Shown: positions 33,396 to 42,558 of the stretch, in pieces
Layout of the letters: the number at the start of each line of letters is the position of its first letter
How positions within the stretch are numbered: position 1 is the stretch's first letter
Assembly (NCBI RefSeq): GCF_002109495.1
Contig: NZ_LVJN01000020.1
Coordinates: 1,038,300 to 1,102,299, forward strand
Reading direction: 5' to 3'
From: Magnetofaba australis IT-1
GTDB taxonomy: Bacteria; Pseudomonadota; Magnetococcia; Magnetococcales; Magnetococcaceae
Length of the DNA: 64,000 bases
Position numbers and translations under genes: made by a program
The notes under the pieces: generated by a model
Told to the model about the DNA's origin: nothing
Seen by the model: only the letters and a program-made list of their open reading frames with translations
Databases searched by the model: none

Positions 33396-34331
33396 GTGAG
33401 CGAAGCGACGTTGGCTGATTGGATGATTCCGCTATTGCGCTGTCCACTGCACCCGGAGCAGGCGTTGAGCGGCTCGGATGTGGCGGCATTGCATTGCCCG
33501 CAGTGTGCTCAAGCGTTCCCTCTGGCCAGCAATGGCGATGGTCAAACCATTGCCGATCTGCGCGCGTTGGGGCAGCCCAGTTCGCATGCGGTGACGTTCC
33601 ACTACCCGATGAATATTTTGGATAACGCCCGTATCGCAGCGCTGGGTCGGGCCACGCGGGCGGAATTCGATGCGCCGCAGACCTGGGCGCTGCGCAAGGT
33701 CTACGCCAGCAAGTTGCACAAAGAGATCCTCTACTACATTGAGCAGTTCCGTCGGGATTTCCCGTCAGATGCGCCGATTCTGGATCTGGGCTGCGGCGGC
33801 GGCGGCAACGCGGACTATTTGGCGGCGCAGGGCCTTACCCATGTGCTGCGGGGGGATTTCGACCCGGCGGCGCGGGCGCATCTGTTGCTGGATGCCCACC
33901 GACTGCCGTTTGCCGACGCCAGTTTTGACGCCATTTTGACCACGGCGGTGATCGAGCATTTGCAGAACCCCTTCCTGGCGTTTTATGAGATGTCGCGGGT
34001 GCTCAAGCCGGGAGGGCGGATCATCGCCACGGGGAGTTTCTGGGAGAGCTGGCATGGGGGATCGTGCTTCCACTTCACCCCGGAGGGGTTGCATCAGCTC
34101 TGTCAGCATGCGGGGTTGGCGCTGGACGATATCTGGTCGGGGTGGGGCTTTATTCCGGCGGTGATGCGGCATGCGTTGCGGGTTCCGCACAGTTGGCGCC
34201 CGTTCACCTATCGGTTGCAGAGCGCGTATGACTGGTGGTTGACGCGGCGGCAGGGGGTGTCGGCGCCCCATTGGCACCGGATGAAGACCAGCGGCTCGTT
34301 CGGCGTGCATGCGATCAAGCCGCAGGAGTGA
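33396..34331 (+). CDS. SAM-dependent methyltransferase with Trm112-like N-terminal zinc ribbon
   Basis: A 311-aa protein. Residues about 10-50 look like a Trm112/UPF0434 segment (LRCPLHPE, LHCPQCAQAFPL). Residues about 105-250 form a class I methyltransferase: ILDLGCGGGGNADYL (motif I), DFDPAARAHLLLDAHRLPFADASFDAILTTAVIEHL (motifs II-IV) and VLKPGGRI. The start is GTG at 33396, just after the ETF-QO stop. The target is unknown; similar proteins occur in surface-glycan and lipid pathways. Confidence 0.8.
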   Translation: MSEATLADWMIPLLRCPLHPEQALSGSDVAALHCPQCAQAFPLASNGDGQTIADLRALGQPSSHAVTFHYPMNILDNARIAALGRATRAEFDAPQTWALRKVYASKLHKEILYYIEQFRRDFPSDAPILDLGCGGGGNADYLAAQGLTHVLRGDFDPAARAHLLLDAHRLPFADASFDAILTTAVIEHLQNPFLAFYEMSRVLKPGGRIIATGSFWESWHGGSCFHFTPEGLHQLCQHAGLALDDIWSGWGFIPAVMRHALRVPHSWRPFTYRLQSAYDWWLTRRQGVSAPHWHRMKTSGSFGVHAIKPQE

Positions 34332-34931
34332 GCCCAGCAAAAGCGAACAAGTCTCTGCGTGACACAGTCAGCGCTCACGATGTCTAATGGGCCGCCGACT
34401 GGTCGGCGGCGGGGTCTGGGGGCCGCTGCCCCCAGCGGGTGCAGGGCGGCGCCCTGCCGGGTGTCGGGCAGAGCCCGACCGGGGTTTGGGGCAGCGCCCC
34501 AATATCTTTCGTCTTTCAGCCGTTTCCCCATTGAACAGAGGGCGAGCTAGCACAGGGCGTCAGAGGAGGGCGAAACGACGAGCCAGCAAGGGGCCGTCGG
34601 GGAAACGGCGGTGAGCAGGCGCGCAGCGCCGTCGTCCGAAGGACGGCGAATGCAGTAGAAGCCACCGCCAGAGAAAGCCAAAAACTGTTTGTGTATAGTA
34701 GTTTACGCATAACCTGTCAGGGAAGAATATAGCGAATCAATTGAGTGACTTTCCCCTAAGTCCGTATCTATGCAGCGGCGAGTGGGTTAAGTTTGTGCCG
34801 ATGAGGGGTCTTGTGTGACAGGAGTTCTGCTTGCGATCTTAAGGATGACTGGAGTAAGCTTTATGACGTTCAAGGTTCTACTTATGCGCAGTGCAAGGTT
34901 ATCATTTATCCAGCGCACAGGAGAAAACGCC
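34332..34931. other. 600-bp region without a confident gene, left part of an inverted-repeat segment
   Basis: Holds repeat copy C (34384-34510) and a second region (about 34590-34655) that matches, inverted and about 80% by eye, sequence at 35395-35452. The last 230 bp are AT-richer and should contain the promoter of the Gly/Tyr repeat gene, but no clean -35/-10 pair was picked out. Confidence 0.6.
34384..34510 (+). repeat. Mosaic hairpin-array repeat, copy C (left arm of inverted pair)
   Basis: First 58 bp (34384-34441), with palindrome GCCGCCGAC-TG-GTCGGCGGC, are the exact inverse complement of 35570-35627. Then GCAGGGC-GGC-GCCCTGC, GTCGGGC-AGA-GCCCGAC and TTGGGGC-AGC-GCCCCAA, ending ATATCTTTC. 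Confidence 0.88.
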
Positions 34932-35237
34932 ATGCCAAAATCTTTTTTCATCGTGTTTATTGGGTCAGCCTTAGGTGCATTTCTAATAAGCAATACAGTC
35001 AATGCACAAGGATATCAGCATGGTTGGAAAGTCTATGAAAAACCCCAGGCGGGTTATACTTACGGGGGTATTGAAACTAATCCGTATGGCCCCGGCGGCA
35101 GTCTAAGCTACGGCCCTGGTGGGGGGCAAAGCTACGGTCCGGGTGGGGGGCAAAGCTACGGTCCGGGTGGGGGGCAAAGCTACGGCCCTGGCGGGGGGTT
35201 AAATCCCGCTAACCCATGGTCAGTATCCGATAACTGA
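34932..35237 (+). CDS. Secreted Gly/Tyr-rich repeat protein
   Basis: A 101-aa protein: signal peptide (hydrophobic core SFFIVFIGSALGAFLIS, cleavage after VNA), then GYQHGWKVYEKPQAGYTYGGIE and a low-complexity C-terminal part with four near-identical SYGPGGGQ octapeptides (24-bp DNA period). CAGGAG lies 8-9 nt before the ATG. No homologue is recognised; Gly/Tyr-rich secreted repeats are typical of flexible surface or matrix proteins. It is flanked on both sides by inverted copies of the hairpin repeat, as if carried on a small cassette. Confidence 0.6.
   Translation: MPKSFFIVFIGSALGAFLISNTVNAQGYQHGWKVYEKPQAGYTYGGIETNPYGPGGSLSYGPGGGQSYGPGGGQSYGPGGGQSYGPGGGLNPANPWSVSDN
35087..35200 (+). repeat. 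24-bp tandem repeat within the Gly/Tyr protein
   Basis: About four and a half units of a 24-bp repeat (core GGGGGGCAAAGCTACGGTCC), two of them identical. It encodes SYGPGGGQ and should be prone to copy-number change by slippage. Confidence 0.85.
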
Positions 35238-35678
35238 AAGAAGAACTGGTGCGAGTTCCGGGGAGGAATTCCGGGGGCGGTCACTGAATTTGTGGTGCGA
35301 ACTGGTGTGAATTCCGGGATTCCGGGGACGCGCACTCAATTAAGCTTTTGTCCCCAAAACACCTTCTGACTTTCCCAGGCATCGAGTCCTACGGCATTTG
35401 CCGTCCTGCGGACGACGGCCCCGTTGGGGCCTGCTCACTGCCGTTTCCCGTTTTCCCTTCCTACGGGCTCTGCGTTTTGAGCTTCTCTCGCAGCCTCTTC
35501 TGGCTTCAGGTTTTTTGCTGCGGGAAACGGCAAGATCCACTGCCACTGCCACACCGTGGGCGCTGCCCACACCCGCTGGGGGCAGCGGCCCCCAGACCCC
35601 GCCGCCGACCAGTCGGCGGCCCATTAGGCAGCGTGGGCCCCGGCTGCGTCACGCACACACTTTGACTTTCTTGCGGCT
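35238..35678. other. 441-bp region without a confident gene, right part of the inverted-repeat segment
   Basis: Contains direct repeats near 35265-35345 (ATTCCGGGGGCGGTCACT and ATTCCGGGGACGCGCACT, the second after a further AATTCCGGG), resembling the short flanking repeats of REP-associated (Y1) transposases, and repeat copy D. No transposase gene is present. Confidence 0.5.
35555..35627 (-). repeat. Mosaic hairpin-array repeat, copy D (right arm of inverted pair)
   Basis: GTGGGC-GCT-GCCCAC followed by a 58-bp stretch (35570-35627) that is the exact inverse complement of 34384-34441. Confidence 0.88.
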
Positions 35679-37442
35679 TCAATACGTCTTGCTCAGGTCC
35701 AGATTGCGCACCAGGAAATCTTTCCGATTATAGCGCTCCCGATAGGACGTCGCCCACGGTTCGGCGTCCGCATAGGCTGGTATCGGCGCGGCTTCTGTGC
35801 GCTCGGGCTCTACCTCCGCCAACCAGATCTCCCGCCCCGCAGGATCGCGCAGGCGCACCTTCCACACCACACGCGGATCATCCCGCAGTCGCGCGAAAAA
35901 CGCACCGCCCTCGCTCCCAAACAGCTCCGGAGTAAACACCAGCCAGTGGGCGGGAATCACGTCGCGCCGCTCCACCGCCTGCAAAAATCCCAGCGTATCG
36001 CCGCGACTGGCCGTAGCCAGTTCATGGGTGGCGGGCAGATAGTCGGGCATCACAATACGCGTCATACGCCCGCGCGCATGCACCCCCACATTGGCCGGTT
36101 GATTGCGCGGCAGAAACGCAATTTTGTCTTCCGTGAGAAGGTCAGGCCGCTTTTCGATGAGATAGGCCGCCATGGCGAACACCCGCTGATCATCCGGCGA
36201 TTGCCGCCACCACAACTTGGCGTAGAGGTCGGTCTGCAGCACGGTAAACTGCATAGCCGACATCAGTACGGCAATGGCGATCAGAGCGCGACGCGGCAGG
36301 GCCGCATAACCCAGCGCGGCGATAAACGCGAACGGCGCGCCGCCGATGAAGGCGTAAACCACCGGCAGCTCCTTGTGGTCGGGGCGCTGTCCGGCCTTGA
36401 GAATCATCATGGTCAGCAGCAGTAGACTCCACAGCAGAAGGATGGGCGCCACGCGTTTGAGCAGCGCGTGGCCGTCCGGCGCAGTGATGGGCAGATTGCG
36501 CCCGCCGCGCATCGCCGAGTAGGCCCCATAGGCCATCAGCAGCAGCGGCGGACCAAACGACCAACTCAGAAAGCGCACGACTTTTTCTGCGGCAAAAGGC
36601 GGCGGCGCAGCGTCGGATGGCGAGACGCCAAACAGGCCCGGCGCCAATTTGATCAGCGGCAGAAACAGAATGTTCAGCGATCCGCCTTGCCCATATTGAA
36701 ACGCCGTCCAATAGAACGACAGCGCCAAAGCCCCGAGGGGAATGAGGACAAACGGCGTGAACAGGGCGCGCTTAAGGCCGCCCGTGAAGAGCAGAATCAG
36801 AAACAGAAAGAAGAGAAAGATGATGGCGTCCAGCGCAACGAACAGGTAGAGCCCCAACACGCAGGAGAGCAGCGCAGGCCACACTGCGCGCTGCGGTTCG
36901 CGGGCGAGTTTTAGCGCCAGGTAGAGCAGGGTGATCTGTAGCAGAATCATCAAAGTGCCGTTGAACGCCATGCCGCGTGAAACCGCCGCCATCCATGGAA
37001 ACAGCGCCAACGCCAGCGCCATCATCAGCCCCAGTCGCACGCCGCCCAGCAGTCGCCCGACGCCAAATGCGGCGATGGCGGCCAAGCCGGTCAATACGCC
37101 ATTGAAGGCGGATATGCTCGCCCCGGAGAGCGGCAGGAATTCGCCGACAATGGCGTAGTAGACGTTCTGCGCCACATAGGGGAGCGCGCCGTAGCGAAAA
37201 CTGAGCATGCCCCAGTAGAAGCGTTTGAGGTCGGCAATGGTGGGCTGCAACGAACTGAGCAGCAGATTGGTGTCGCGCATCATCACATCGTCCAGATAGA
37301 ACGGAACCGCTGGACGGCAGACCGCGCTCACCACCACGCAGTAGGCGAAGATGGCCAGGAGCAGCCAAGGCGCATGTTTGTGTAATTGGTCTGAGGCGGC
37401 GGTCATGGCGGTCTGTTCCGGTGCGGTGACGGCGTGATGCAT
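35679..37442 (-). CDS. Polytopic membrane protein, GT-C glycosyltransferase-like
   Basis: A 587-aa protein with about 11-12 membrane segments and a 170-residue soluble C-terminal part. In the first periplasmic loop stands FYLDDVMMRDTN, an Asp-Asp motif in the position of the catalytic acidic residues of GT-C enzymes (dolichyl-phosphate-mannose-type glycosyltransferases). The soluble tail is rich in Arg/Glu and could bind acceptor glycan. The start at 37442 lacks a clear ribosome-binding site; ATG at 37406 is an alternative. It is next to modB in the divergent direction. Function is a class-level inference. Confidence 0.6.
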   Translation of the reverse strand: MHHAVTAPEQTAMTAASDQLHKHAPWLLLAIFAYCVVVSAVCRPAVPFYLDDVMMRDTNLLLSSLQPTIADLKRFYWGMLSFRYGALPYVAQNVYYAIVGEFLPLSGASISAFNGVLTGLAAIAAFGVGRLLGGVRLGLMMALALALFPWMAAVSRGMAFNGTLMILLQITLLYLALKLAREPQRAVWPALLSCVLGLYLFVALDAIIFLFFLFLILLFTGGLKRALFTPFVLIPLGALALSFYWTAFQYGQGGSLNILFLPLIKLAPGLFGVSPSDAAPPPFAAEKVVRFLSWSFGPPLLLMAYGAYSAMRGGRNLPITAPDGHALLKRVAPILLLWSLLLLTMMILKAGQRPDHKELPVVYAFIGGAPFAFIAALGYAALPRRALIAIAVLMSAMQFTVLQTDLYAKLWWRQSPDDQRVFAMAAYLIEKRPDLLTEDKIAFLPRNQPANVGVHARGRMTRIVMPDYLPATHELATASRGDTLGFLQAVERRDVIPAHWLVFTPELFGSEGGAFFARLRDDPRVVWKVRLRDPAGREIWLAEVEPERTEAAPIPAYADAEPWATSYRERYNRKDFLVRNLDLSKTY

Positions 37443-37566
37443 GGAGGGCCATTGTGCCGCGCCTTGTGGCGCGTGGGGAAGGGGCGCTATGATTCGACCT
37501 GCTGCGCCGTATTCCCCCTCACGCGCAGTTTCGTCGTTTACCTCCTAAAAAACCGGAGCCGTCCGC

Positions 37567-38232
37567 ATGTGGGAACCGGTCGTTCTGACGCTCAAACTGG
37601 CTGCGATTAGCACGCTTATTCTGCTTGTTGTCGGCTCGCCTCTGGCTTGGTGGCTGGCGCGTTCGCGCGCGGTGTGGAAAGAGGCCGTGGGCGCCGTGGT
37701 GTCGTTGCCGCTGGTGCTGCCGCCCACCGTGCTGGGGTTCTATCTGCTGGTGGCGCTGGGGCCTGATAGCCCCATTGGCAAACTGGCGGTGAATCTGTTT
37801 GGCCAATCGTTGCCGTTCACCTTCGAAGGGTTGGTGGTGGGCTCGGTGATCTACTCTCTGCCGTTTGTGGTGCAGCCGGTGCGCAACGCCTTCGAAGCCA
37901 TGGGCGACCGCCCGCTGGAGGTGGCCGCCACCCTGCGCGCCTCGCCGTGGGATAGCTTCTTCTCGGTGGCGCTGCCGTTGGCGCGTCCGGGTCTGCTCAC
38001 TGGCGCGGTATTGGGGTTCGCCCATACCGTCGGTGAGTTCGGCGTGGTGCTGATGATCGGCGGCAACATTCCTGGCGAGACCAAAGTGCTGTCGGTGGCC
38101 ATCTACGACTATGTTGAAACCCTGGAGTGGGATAAAGCCCATGTGTTGGCGGCGGGCATGCTGGCGTTCTCCTTTCTGGTGATTCTGGCCACCATGACCA
38201 TCGAAAAACGTCTGCGGAGCCGCCTCAAATGA
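37567..38232 (+). CDS. modB: Molybdate ABC transporter permease
   Basis: A 221-aa integral-membrane permease with five or six segments. It carries [18 protein letters not shown], the ModB signature after helix 2, and the EAA-loop [25 protein letters not shown] that contacts ModC, then [20 protein letters not shown] typical of ModB. CGGAG precedes the ATG. Its stop overlaps the modC start by four bases (ATGA). The periplasmic molybdate-binding protein ModA is not adjacent. Confidence 0.95.
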   Translation: MWEPVVLTLKLAAISTLILLVVGSPLAWWLARSRAVWKEAVGAVVSLPLVLPPTVLGFYLLVALGPDSPIGKLAVNLFGQSLPFTFEGLVVGSVIYSLPFVVQPVRNAFEAMGDRPLEVAATLRASPWDSFFSVALPLARPGLLTGAVLGFAHTVGEFGVVLMIGGNIPGETKVLSVAIYDYVETLEWDKAHVLAAGMLAFSFLVILATMTIEKRLRSRLK

Positions 38233-39377
38233 GCGCCATCGAAGCCCACTTTTATGGCAGTCAGGGCGAGTTCTCCTTGGACGCCGCCTTCAGCGTGCCC
38301 GCGCGCGGCGTGACCGCGCTGTTTGGCCCCTCCGGCTGCGGCAAAACCACCGTGCTGCGCTGTGTGGCCGGGCTCAATCGCCGTCTGGAAGGCAAACTGA
38401 GCGTGCGCGGGCAGGTGTGGCAGGATGGCAAACGCTTTGTGCCGACCCACAAACGCCCCATCGGCTATGTGTTCCAGGAGGCCAGCCTGTTCCCGCATCT
38501 GTCGGTGCGCGAGAATATGCTGTTCGGACGCAAGCGCGCCGCGCCCAAAGGCCAGACGCCGCGTCTGGACTTCGACGAGGTGGCCAATCTGCTGGGACTG
38601 ACACACCTGTTGGAGCGCTCGCCGGTGCGTCTGTCCGGCGGCGAGCGCCAGCGCGTGGCCATCGCCCGGGCGCTGCTCACCGACCCGCAGATTCTGCTCA
38701 TGGACGAACCCATGGCGGCGCTGGATCGCATCAGCAAGAATGAGATCCTACCCTATCTGGAGCGGCTGCATGAGACGCTGGATATCCCCGCGCTCTATGT
38801 GAGCCACGACATCACCGAAGTGGAGCGGCTGGCCGACCGCATGGTGTTGATGAAAAACGGTCGCGTGCAGGCCGCCGGGCCGTTGTCGACGTTATTGGCT
38901 GATCCGGCGCTGCCGTTGGCGGCGATGCCCGAAGCGGCCACTCTGCTGGAGGGGCCGGTGGCGGCGTTCGACGCCCATTATGGTTTGGCGCAGGTGTCGG
39001 TGCCGGGCGGAACACTGCTGGTTCCCGGTGACGCCGCTCTGGTGGGACAGCGCAAGCGGGTGCGCATCGCCGCCTCCGATGTGGCGGTGGCGCGCGAGCG
39101 CGCGCCCACAGGCTCGAGCATCCTCAACGCTCTGCGCGCGGTGATTCAGCATGTGGAGCCCTATTCGTTCCATCAGGTCAACCTGTTCCTCTCGCTGGAG
39201 GGGAGCGATGACGCCGAAGGGGCGGCGGGCGCCTCTCTGCTGGCGCGCATCACGCGCAAATCGTGGGATGCGCTGGATCTGAACATCGGTGAAGAGGTGC
39301 ACGCCCTGATCAAAGCGGTGGCGCTCACCCGGCAGAGCGAAGGGCTGATCCCCGGCGAAGAGGCCGAGCATGGATGA
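38229..39377 (+). CDS. modC: Molybdate ABC transporter ATP-binding protein
   Basis: A 382-aa ATPase: Walker [15 protein letters not shown], signature [16 protein letters not shown], Walker [14 protein letters not shown]-loop YVSHDITEV; then a C-terminal TOBE/Mop domain (about 290-365, [29 protein letters not shown]) that binds molybdate and inhibits transport when filled. It energises uptake of molybdate through ModB. Its last 8 bases overlap the moeB-like gene. Confidence 0.95.
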   Translation: MSAIEAHFYGSQGEFSLDAAFSVPARGVTALFGPSGCGKTTVLRCVAGLNRRLEGKLSVRGQVWQDGKRFVPTHKRPIGYVFQEASLFPHLSVRENMLFGRKRAAPKGQTPRLDFDEVANLLGLTHLLERSPVRLSGGERQRVAIARALLTDPQILLMDEPMAALDRISKNEILPYLERLHETLDIPALYVSHDITEVERLADRMVLMKNGRVQAAGPLSTLLADPALPLAAMPEAATLLEGPVAAFDAHYGLAQVSVPGGTLLVPGDAALVGQRKRVRIAASDVAVARERAPTGSSILNALRAVIQHVEPYSFHQVNLFLSLEGSDDAEGAAGASLLARITRKSWDALDLNIGEEVHALIKAVALTRQSEGLIPGEEAEHG

Positions 39378-40143
39378 CGCCCAGTTGCAGCGCTATGCGC
39401 GGCAGATCCTGCTGCCGCAGGTGGATATCGCCGGGCAGGAGCGGCTGCTGGGCGCCCATGCGCTGATTCTGGGGTTGGGCGGGTTGGGCTCGCCGGTGGC
39501 GCTCTATCTGGCCAGCGCAGGGGTGGGACGCCTGACTCTGGTGGATGATGACGTGGTCTCCCTGAGCAATCTGCAACGGCAGATTCTCCACCGCACGGCG
39601 GATGTGGGGCGCGCCAAGACCGAATCCGCCCGTGATGCGTTGACGGCGATCAATCCCGATGTGGCGCTGGAGCTGGTTCCCTGTCGGTTGAGCGGCGCGG
39701 AGTTGCGCGCCGCGTGCGCCAGCGCCGATGTGGTGGTGGACGCCTGCGATAATTTCGCTGCGCGCCACGAGCACAATCGCGTCTGTGTGCAGAGCGCCAC
39801 GCCGCTGGTGTGGGGCGCTGCGGAGCGGTTGCAAGGGCAGGCGGGGGTGGTGGATAGACGCCATCCGGAGGCGGGATGTTATCGCTGTTTTCAGCCCGAT
39901 AATGGCGCGCCGGATACGCCGTGCAACACGCTGGGGGTGTTCACCCCGCTGGTGGGGATCATCGGCTCGATCATGGCCAATGAGGCGTTAAAAATTTTGC
40001 TGGGCGGGGGCGAGACCCTGGCCGGTCGCACCCTGTTGCTGGATGCCTGGAATCTGGAGTTTCACAGCTTCCGACTGCCGCGCCGCGCCGACTGTCCCGT
40101 GTGTGGCGCAGCGGCGGCCCGCACTGCGCAGTCCACGCGTTAG
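39370..40143 (+). CDS. moeB: E1-like adenylyltransferase (MoeB/ThiF)
   Basis: A 257-aa protein: N-terminal RYARQILLPQVDIAGQERL, nucleotide loop LGLGGLGSPVALYLASAGVG, the DDDVVSLSNLQRQILH motif, an Arg finger, the CQ/Asp region, and two zinc Cys pairs (CYRCF, CPVC). MoeB adenylates the C terminus of MoaD for molybdopterin synthesis; ThiF does the same to ThiS for thiazole. Overlap with modC favours MoeB. Its stop overlaps the convergent response-regulator gene by 4 bp. Confidence 0.85.
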   Translation: MDDAQLQRYARQILLPQVDIAGQERLLGAHALILGLGGLGSPVALYLASAGVGRLTLVDDDVVSLSNLQRQILHRTADVGRAKTESARDALTAINPDVALELVPCRLSGAELRAACASADVVVDACDNFAARHEHNRVCVQSATPLVWGAAERLQGQAGVVDRRHPEAGCYRCFQPDNGAPDTPCNTLGVFTPLVGIIGSIMANEALKILLGGGETLAGRTLLLDAWNLEFHSFRLPRRADCPVCGAAAARTAQSTR

Positions 40144-40535
40144 CCGTTGCTCTCCGTCAGGAGCGCCCGCTCCACGGCTTGAATCAACTCGGTTGCGCTA
40201 AACGGTTTCGCCAGCGTCATCATGGCGCCCAGATCCTGCGCAATCTCCAGCATGGCCCCGGGACGAACGCCGCCGCCATGCATGCGCCCGCCGCCGGAGA
40301 TGACGATGACGCGCAACCCGGGGTAGTCCTGGCCCAGCTGCATTAGCGTCTCCAGCCCCTCCTGTTCGGGCATGATCAAATCCAGAATCAGCAAGTCGAA
40401 GCTCTGTTGGGCGATCAACGCCAAACCTTTGTGCGCGCGGTCGACGGCTATCACCGCATGGCCCTTTTTCTCCAGGATCACCCGCAGGGACTCCAGCACT
40501 GCGATGTCGTCATCTATCACCAATATCTGCGCCAT
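40140..40535 (-). CDS. Single-domain response regulator
   Basis: A 131-aa stand-alone receiver: ILVIDDD, phospho-Asp in LLILDLIMPE, ISGGG at the T/S switch position, and Lys in LAKPFS. There is an insertion (GGGRMHGGGVRPGAM) between beta-4 and alpha-4, unusual for CheY-like proteins but seen in REC partners of HWE/NtrB-type kinases. It follows the kinase gene by 14 bp and is the likely acceptor of its phosphate. No output domain, so signalling continues to another protein. Confidence 0.9.
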   Translation of the reverse strand: MAQILVIDDDIAVLESLRVILEKKGHAVIAVDRAHKGLALIAQQSFDLLILDLIMPEQEGLETLMQLGQDYPGLRVIVISGGGRMHGGGVRPGAMLEIAQDLGAMMTLAKPFSATELIQAVERALLTESNG

Positions 40536-40549
40536 GTAACCTGTCCGTC

Positions 40550-42541
40550 TTACTCGTTATCAGTCGTCTGTCGCGTCTGCTCTACAATGGGCAGATAGAT
40601 GCGGAAAGTCGACCCTTCGCCAATTTTTGATTCCACGCTGATGGTCCCTCCCGCCTGGGAGATGGCCGAGTGGACGATGGACATGCCCAGGCCGACGCCT
40701 TTGCCGGGCGCCTTGGTGGTGTAGAAGGGGTCGAACAGACGCTGTCGAGTGATCTCATCCATGCCCGAGCCGTTATCGCTGACGCGGATCAGCGCATACT
40801 CGCCCGATTGCAACTGCGCCGGGCCAATAGCTTGGTTGACTGTTTGCGAGGAGAGCGTGATGCGGAACCGGCCAGAGGTCTCCTGCATGGCGTCAAGGGC
40901 GTTGGAGAACAGATTGGCCAGAACGCCTTGCAGATCATCTTGATTCATCGGCGCAAAGCCGATGAAATCTGGAATTTCAAATTGCATTTGCACGTTGTTT
41001 GGGCAGGCTGCGCGGAGGAACTCCACAGTCACCAGGCACGCTTGCGCCACATCACACTGGCCAACATGCTCTTGATCAAAGCGCGAGAACGCCAGAATTT
41101 TCGACACGGTGCTCTTGGCCCCCACGGAGCTGTCGAACACCAGTTGCAGCAGGCGGCGGTTGGGATCGTCCGGGGCCAGATCGTCGCGCACCAGTTCGGT
41201 CATGCTCATGATAGGCAGCAGCTGATTGTTCAGCTCATGGGCGACGCCGCCGGCCAGAGTGCCAAGCGCTTCGAGCTTGCGTGTGTGCGCCAGGGATTGC
41301 TCCAGCGCCATGCGCCGCGTCACCTCCTGGTTTTTCTCCTCCAGCGCCTCTCTACGCTCCACCATGCGCGCTTTGAAAACGCGCATGGTCTCCGCCAATC
41401 GATTGATCTCCTGGGTGTTGTGCGTATGGGGGATCGGCGCATCCAGATCATCATCGGACAACCGCGCAAGCGCGTAGGTCATGGCCTGAATGGGGCGTAC
41501 GATGCGCTGGGAAAGGACCACGGAGACCAGCGCCACCACGGCCATGGAGATCACGGCAATGAGGACCAAAACAAATTGCATGGTGTGCAGCGCATCGTCA
41601 CCGGAGTCCCGCATCTGGGCGATGGTCTCCTGCGCCTGCGTCAAGGCGATGCCCACACAGTGGATGGCGATGAGGTTGTGAGAATAATCGTCAAATGGGC
41701 GGCACTCCAGCAGGTGCTCTTCGCCGTCGAGGGATTGCATGAGCGCGCCGGAGCCCGTGTGAATGATCCGCTGTTGTTCGGCGGGTTGCAGCGGCCCGGG
41801 TTGCGCTTTGAAGCCCGCCGTCATATGCGGACGGCCATCGATATAACTGACAAACGAGAGTCGGGTTAAGCGCACCATCTTCATTAACGAAGGGTGCAGA
41901 TGGTTGATCTGCATGCCCGCTACCACATAGCCAAGCGGGTCGCCAAATGGGTCGACGACAACTTTTGCCAGCACAGGGCCATAAGAGAGGTCTGAAGAGG
42001 GCTCCTGCTCGGCCAGTTCGGCATAACCGGGGCCAATCTGAGTGAATCCGCCGAGCAGATGGCGGTGGTTGCGGTCCAGATGTTCGATCTCCCGTCGAAT
42101 TTTGTTATGCAGAAGCGTGTGTTTAAAGCGCTTGGCCGCTTCGATGTGGTCGATGTTGGGGGGGCTGGAGGCCAGGATGTCTCCTTGTAGGTCGAACACG
42201 GTGACGAAATCCAAGTCCGCACTCTGCACAAAGCCGAATAGCACCGTAGCGATGGGATCGGGCTGGCTCTTCTCCAGGTAGGTCTGTAAGTCCTCACGAT
42301 TGCTCAAAAACGTCAGGTGCTGATCGATTTTCTGCACCAGTCCGCTGAATAGCTCATCCATCAGGAAGAAGTCCTCCTGATTGCTCTTGCGGATCTGCTG
42401 GTTGATCACTTCAGACAGTTGCTGGATATGCTGGGCGCTATTGGCGCTCATCACCAGCCATAGACTCATGCTGACCAGCGCAATGGGGATCACCCCCAAT
42501 GGCAGAAAGGTCAGCAGCAGACGTTTGCGCAAGCTCATCAT
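40550..42541 (-). CDS. Membrane sensor histidine kinase of the binding-protein operon
   Basis: A 663-aa kinase: TM1 (about 8-30), a periplasmic double-Cache-like sensor of about 270 residues, TM2 (about 310-335), HAMP (about 335-390), HisKA with GGVAHELNNQL (His 435) and HATPase_c (DNGSGM, GVGLGMSIV). The binding-protein gene lies 17 bp upstream and the single-domain receiver 14 bp downstream in one apparent operon. The predicted signal is a ligand captured in the periplasm. Confidence 0.9.
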   Translation of the reverse strand: MMSLRKRLLLTFLPLGVIPIALVSMSLWLVMSANSAQHIQQLSEVINQQIRKSNQEDFFLMDELFSGLVQKIDQHLTFLSNREDLQTYLEKSQPDPIATVLFGFVQSADLDFVTVFDLQGDILASSPPNIDHIEAAKRFKHTLLHNKIRREIEHLDRNHRHLLGGFTQIGPGYAELAEQEPSSDLSYGPVLAKVVVDPFGDPLGYVVAGMQINHLHPSLMKMVRLTRLSFVSYIDGRPHMTAGFKAQPGPLQPAEQQRIIHTGSGALMQSLDGEEHLLECRPFDDYSHNLIAIHCVGIALTQAQETIAQMRDSGDDALHTMQFVLVLIAVISMAVVALVSVVLSQRIVRPIQAMTYALARLSDDDLDAPIPHTHNTQEINRLAETMRVFKARMVERREALEEKNQEVTRRMALEQSLAHTRKLEALGTLAGGVAHELNNQLLPIMSMTELVRDDLAPDDPNRRLLQLVFDSSVGAKSTVSKILAFSRFDQEHVGQCDVAQACLVTVEFLRAACPNNVQMQFEIPDFIGFAPMNQDDLQGVLANLFSNALDAMQETSGRFRITLSSQTVNQAIGPAQLQSGEYALIRVSDNGSGMDEITRQRLFDPFYTTKAPGKGVGLGMSIVHSAISQAGGTISVESKIGEGSTFRIYLPIVEQTRQTTDNE

Positions 42542-42558
42542 AGGTCGGCGCCTGGGAG

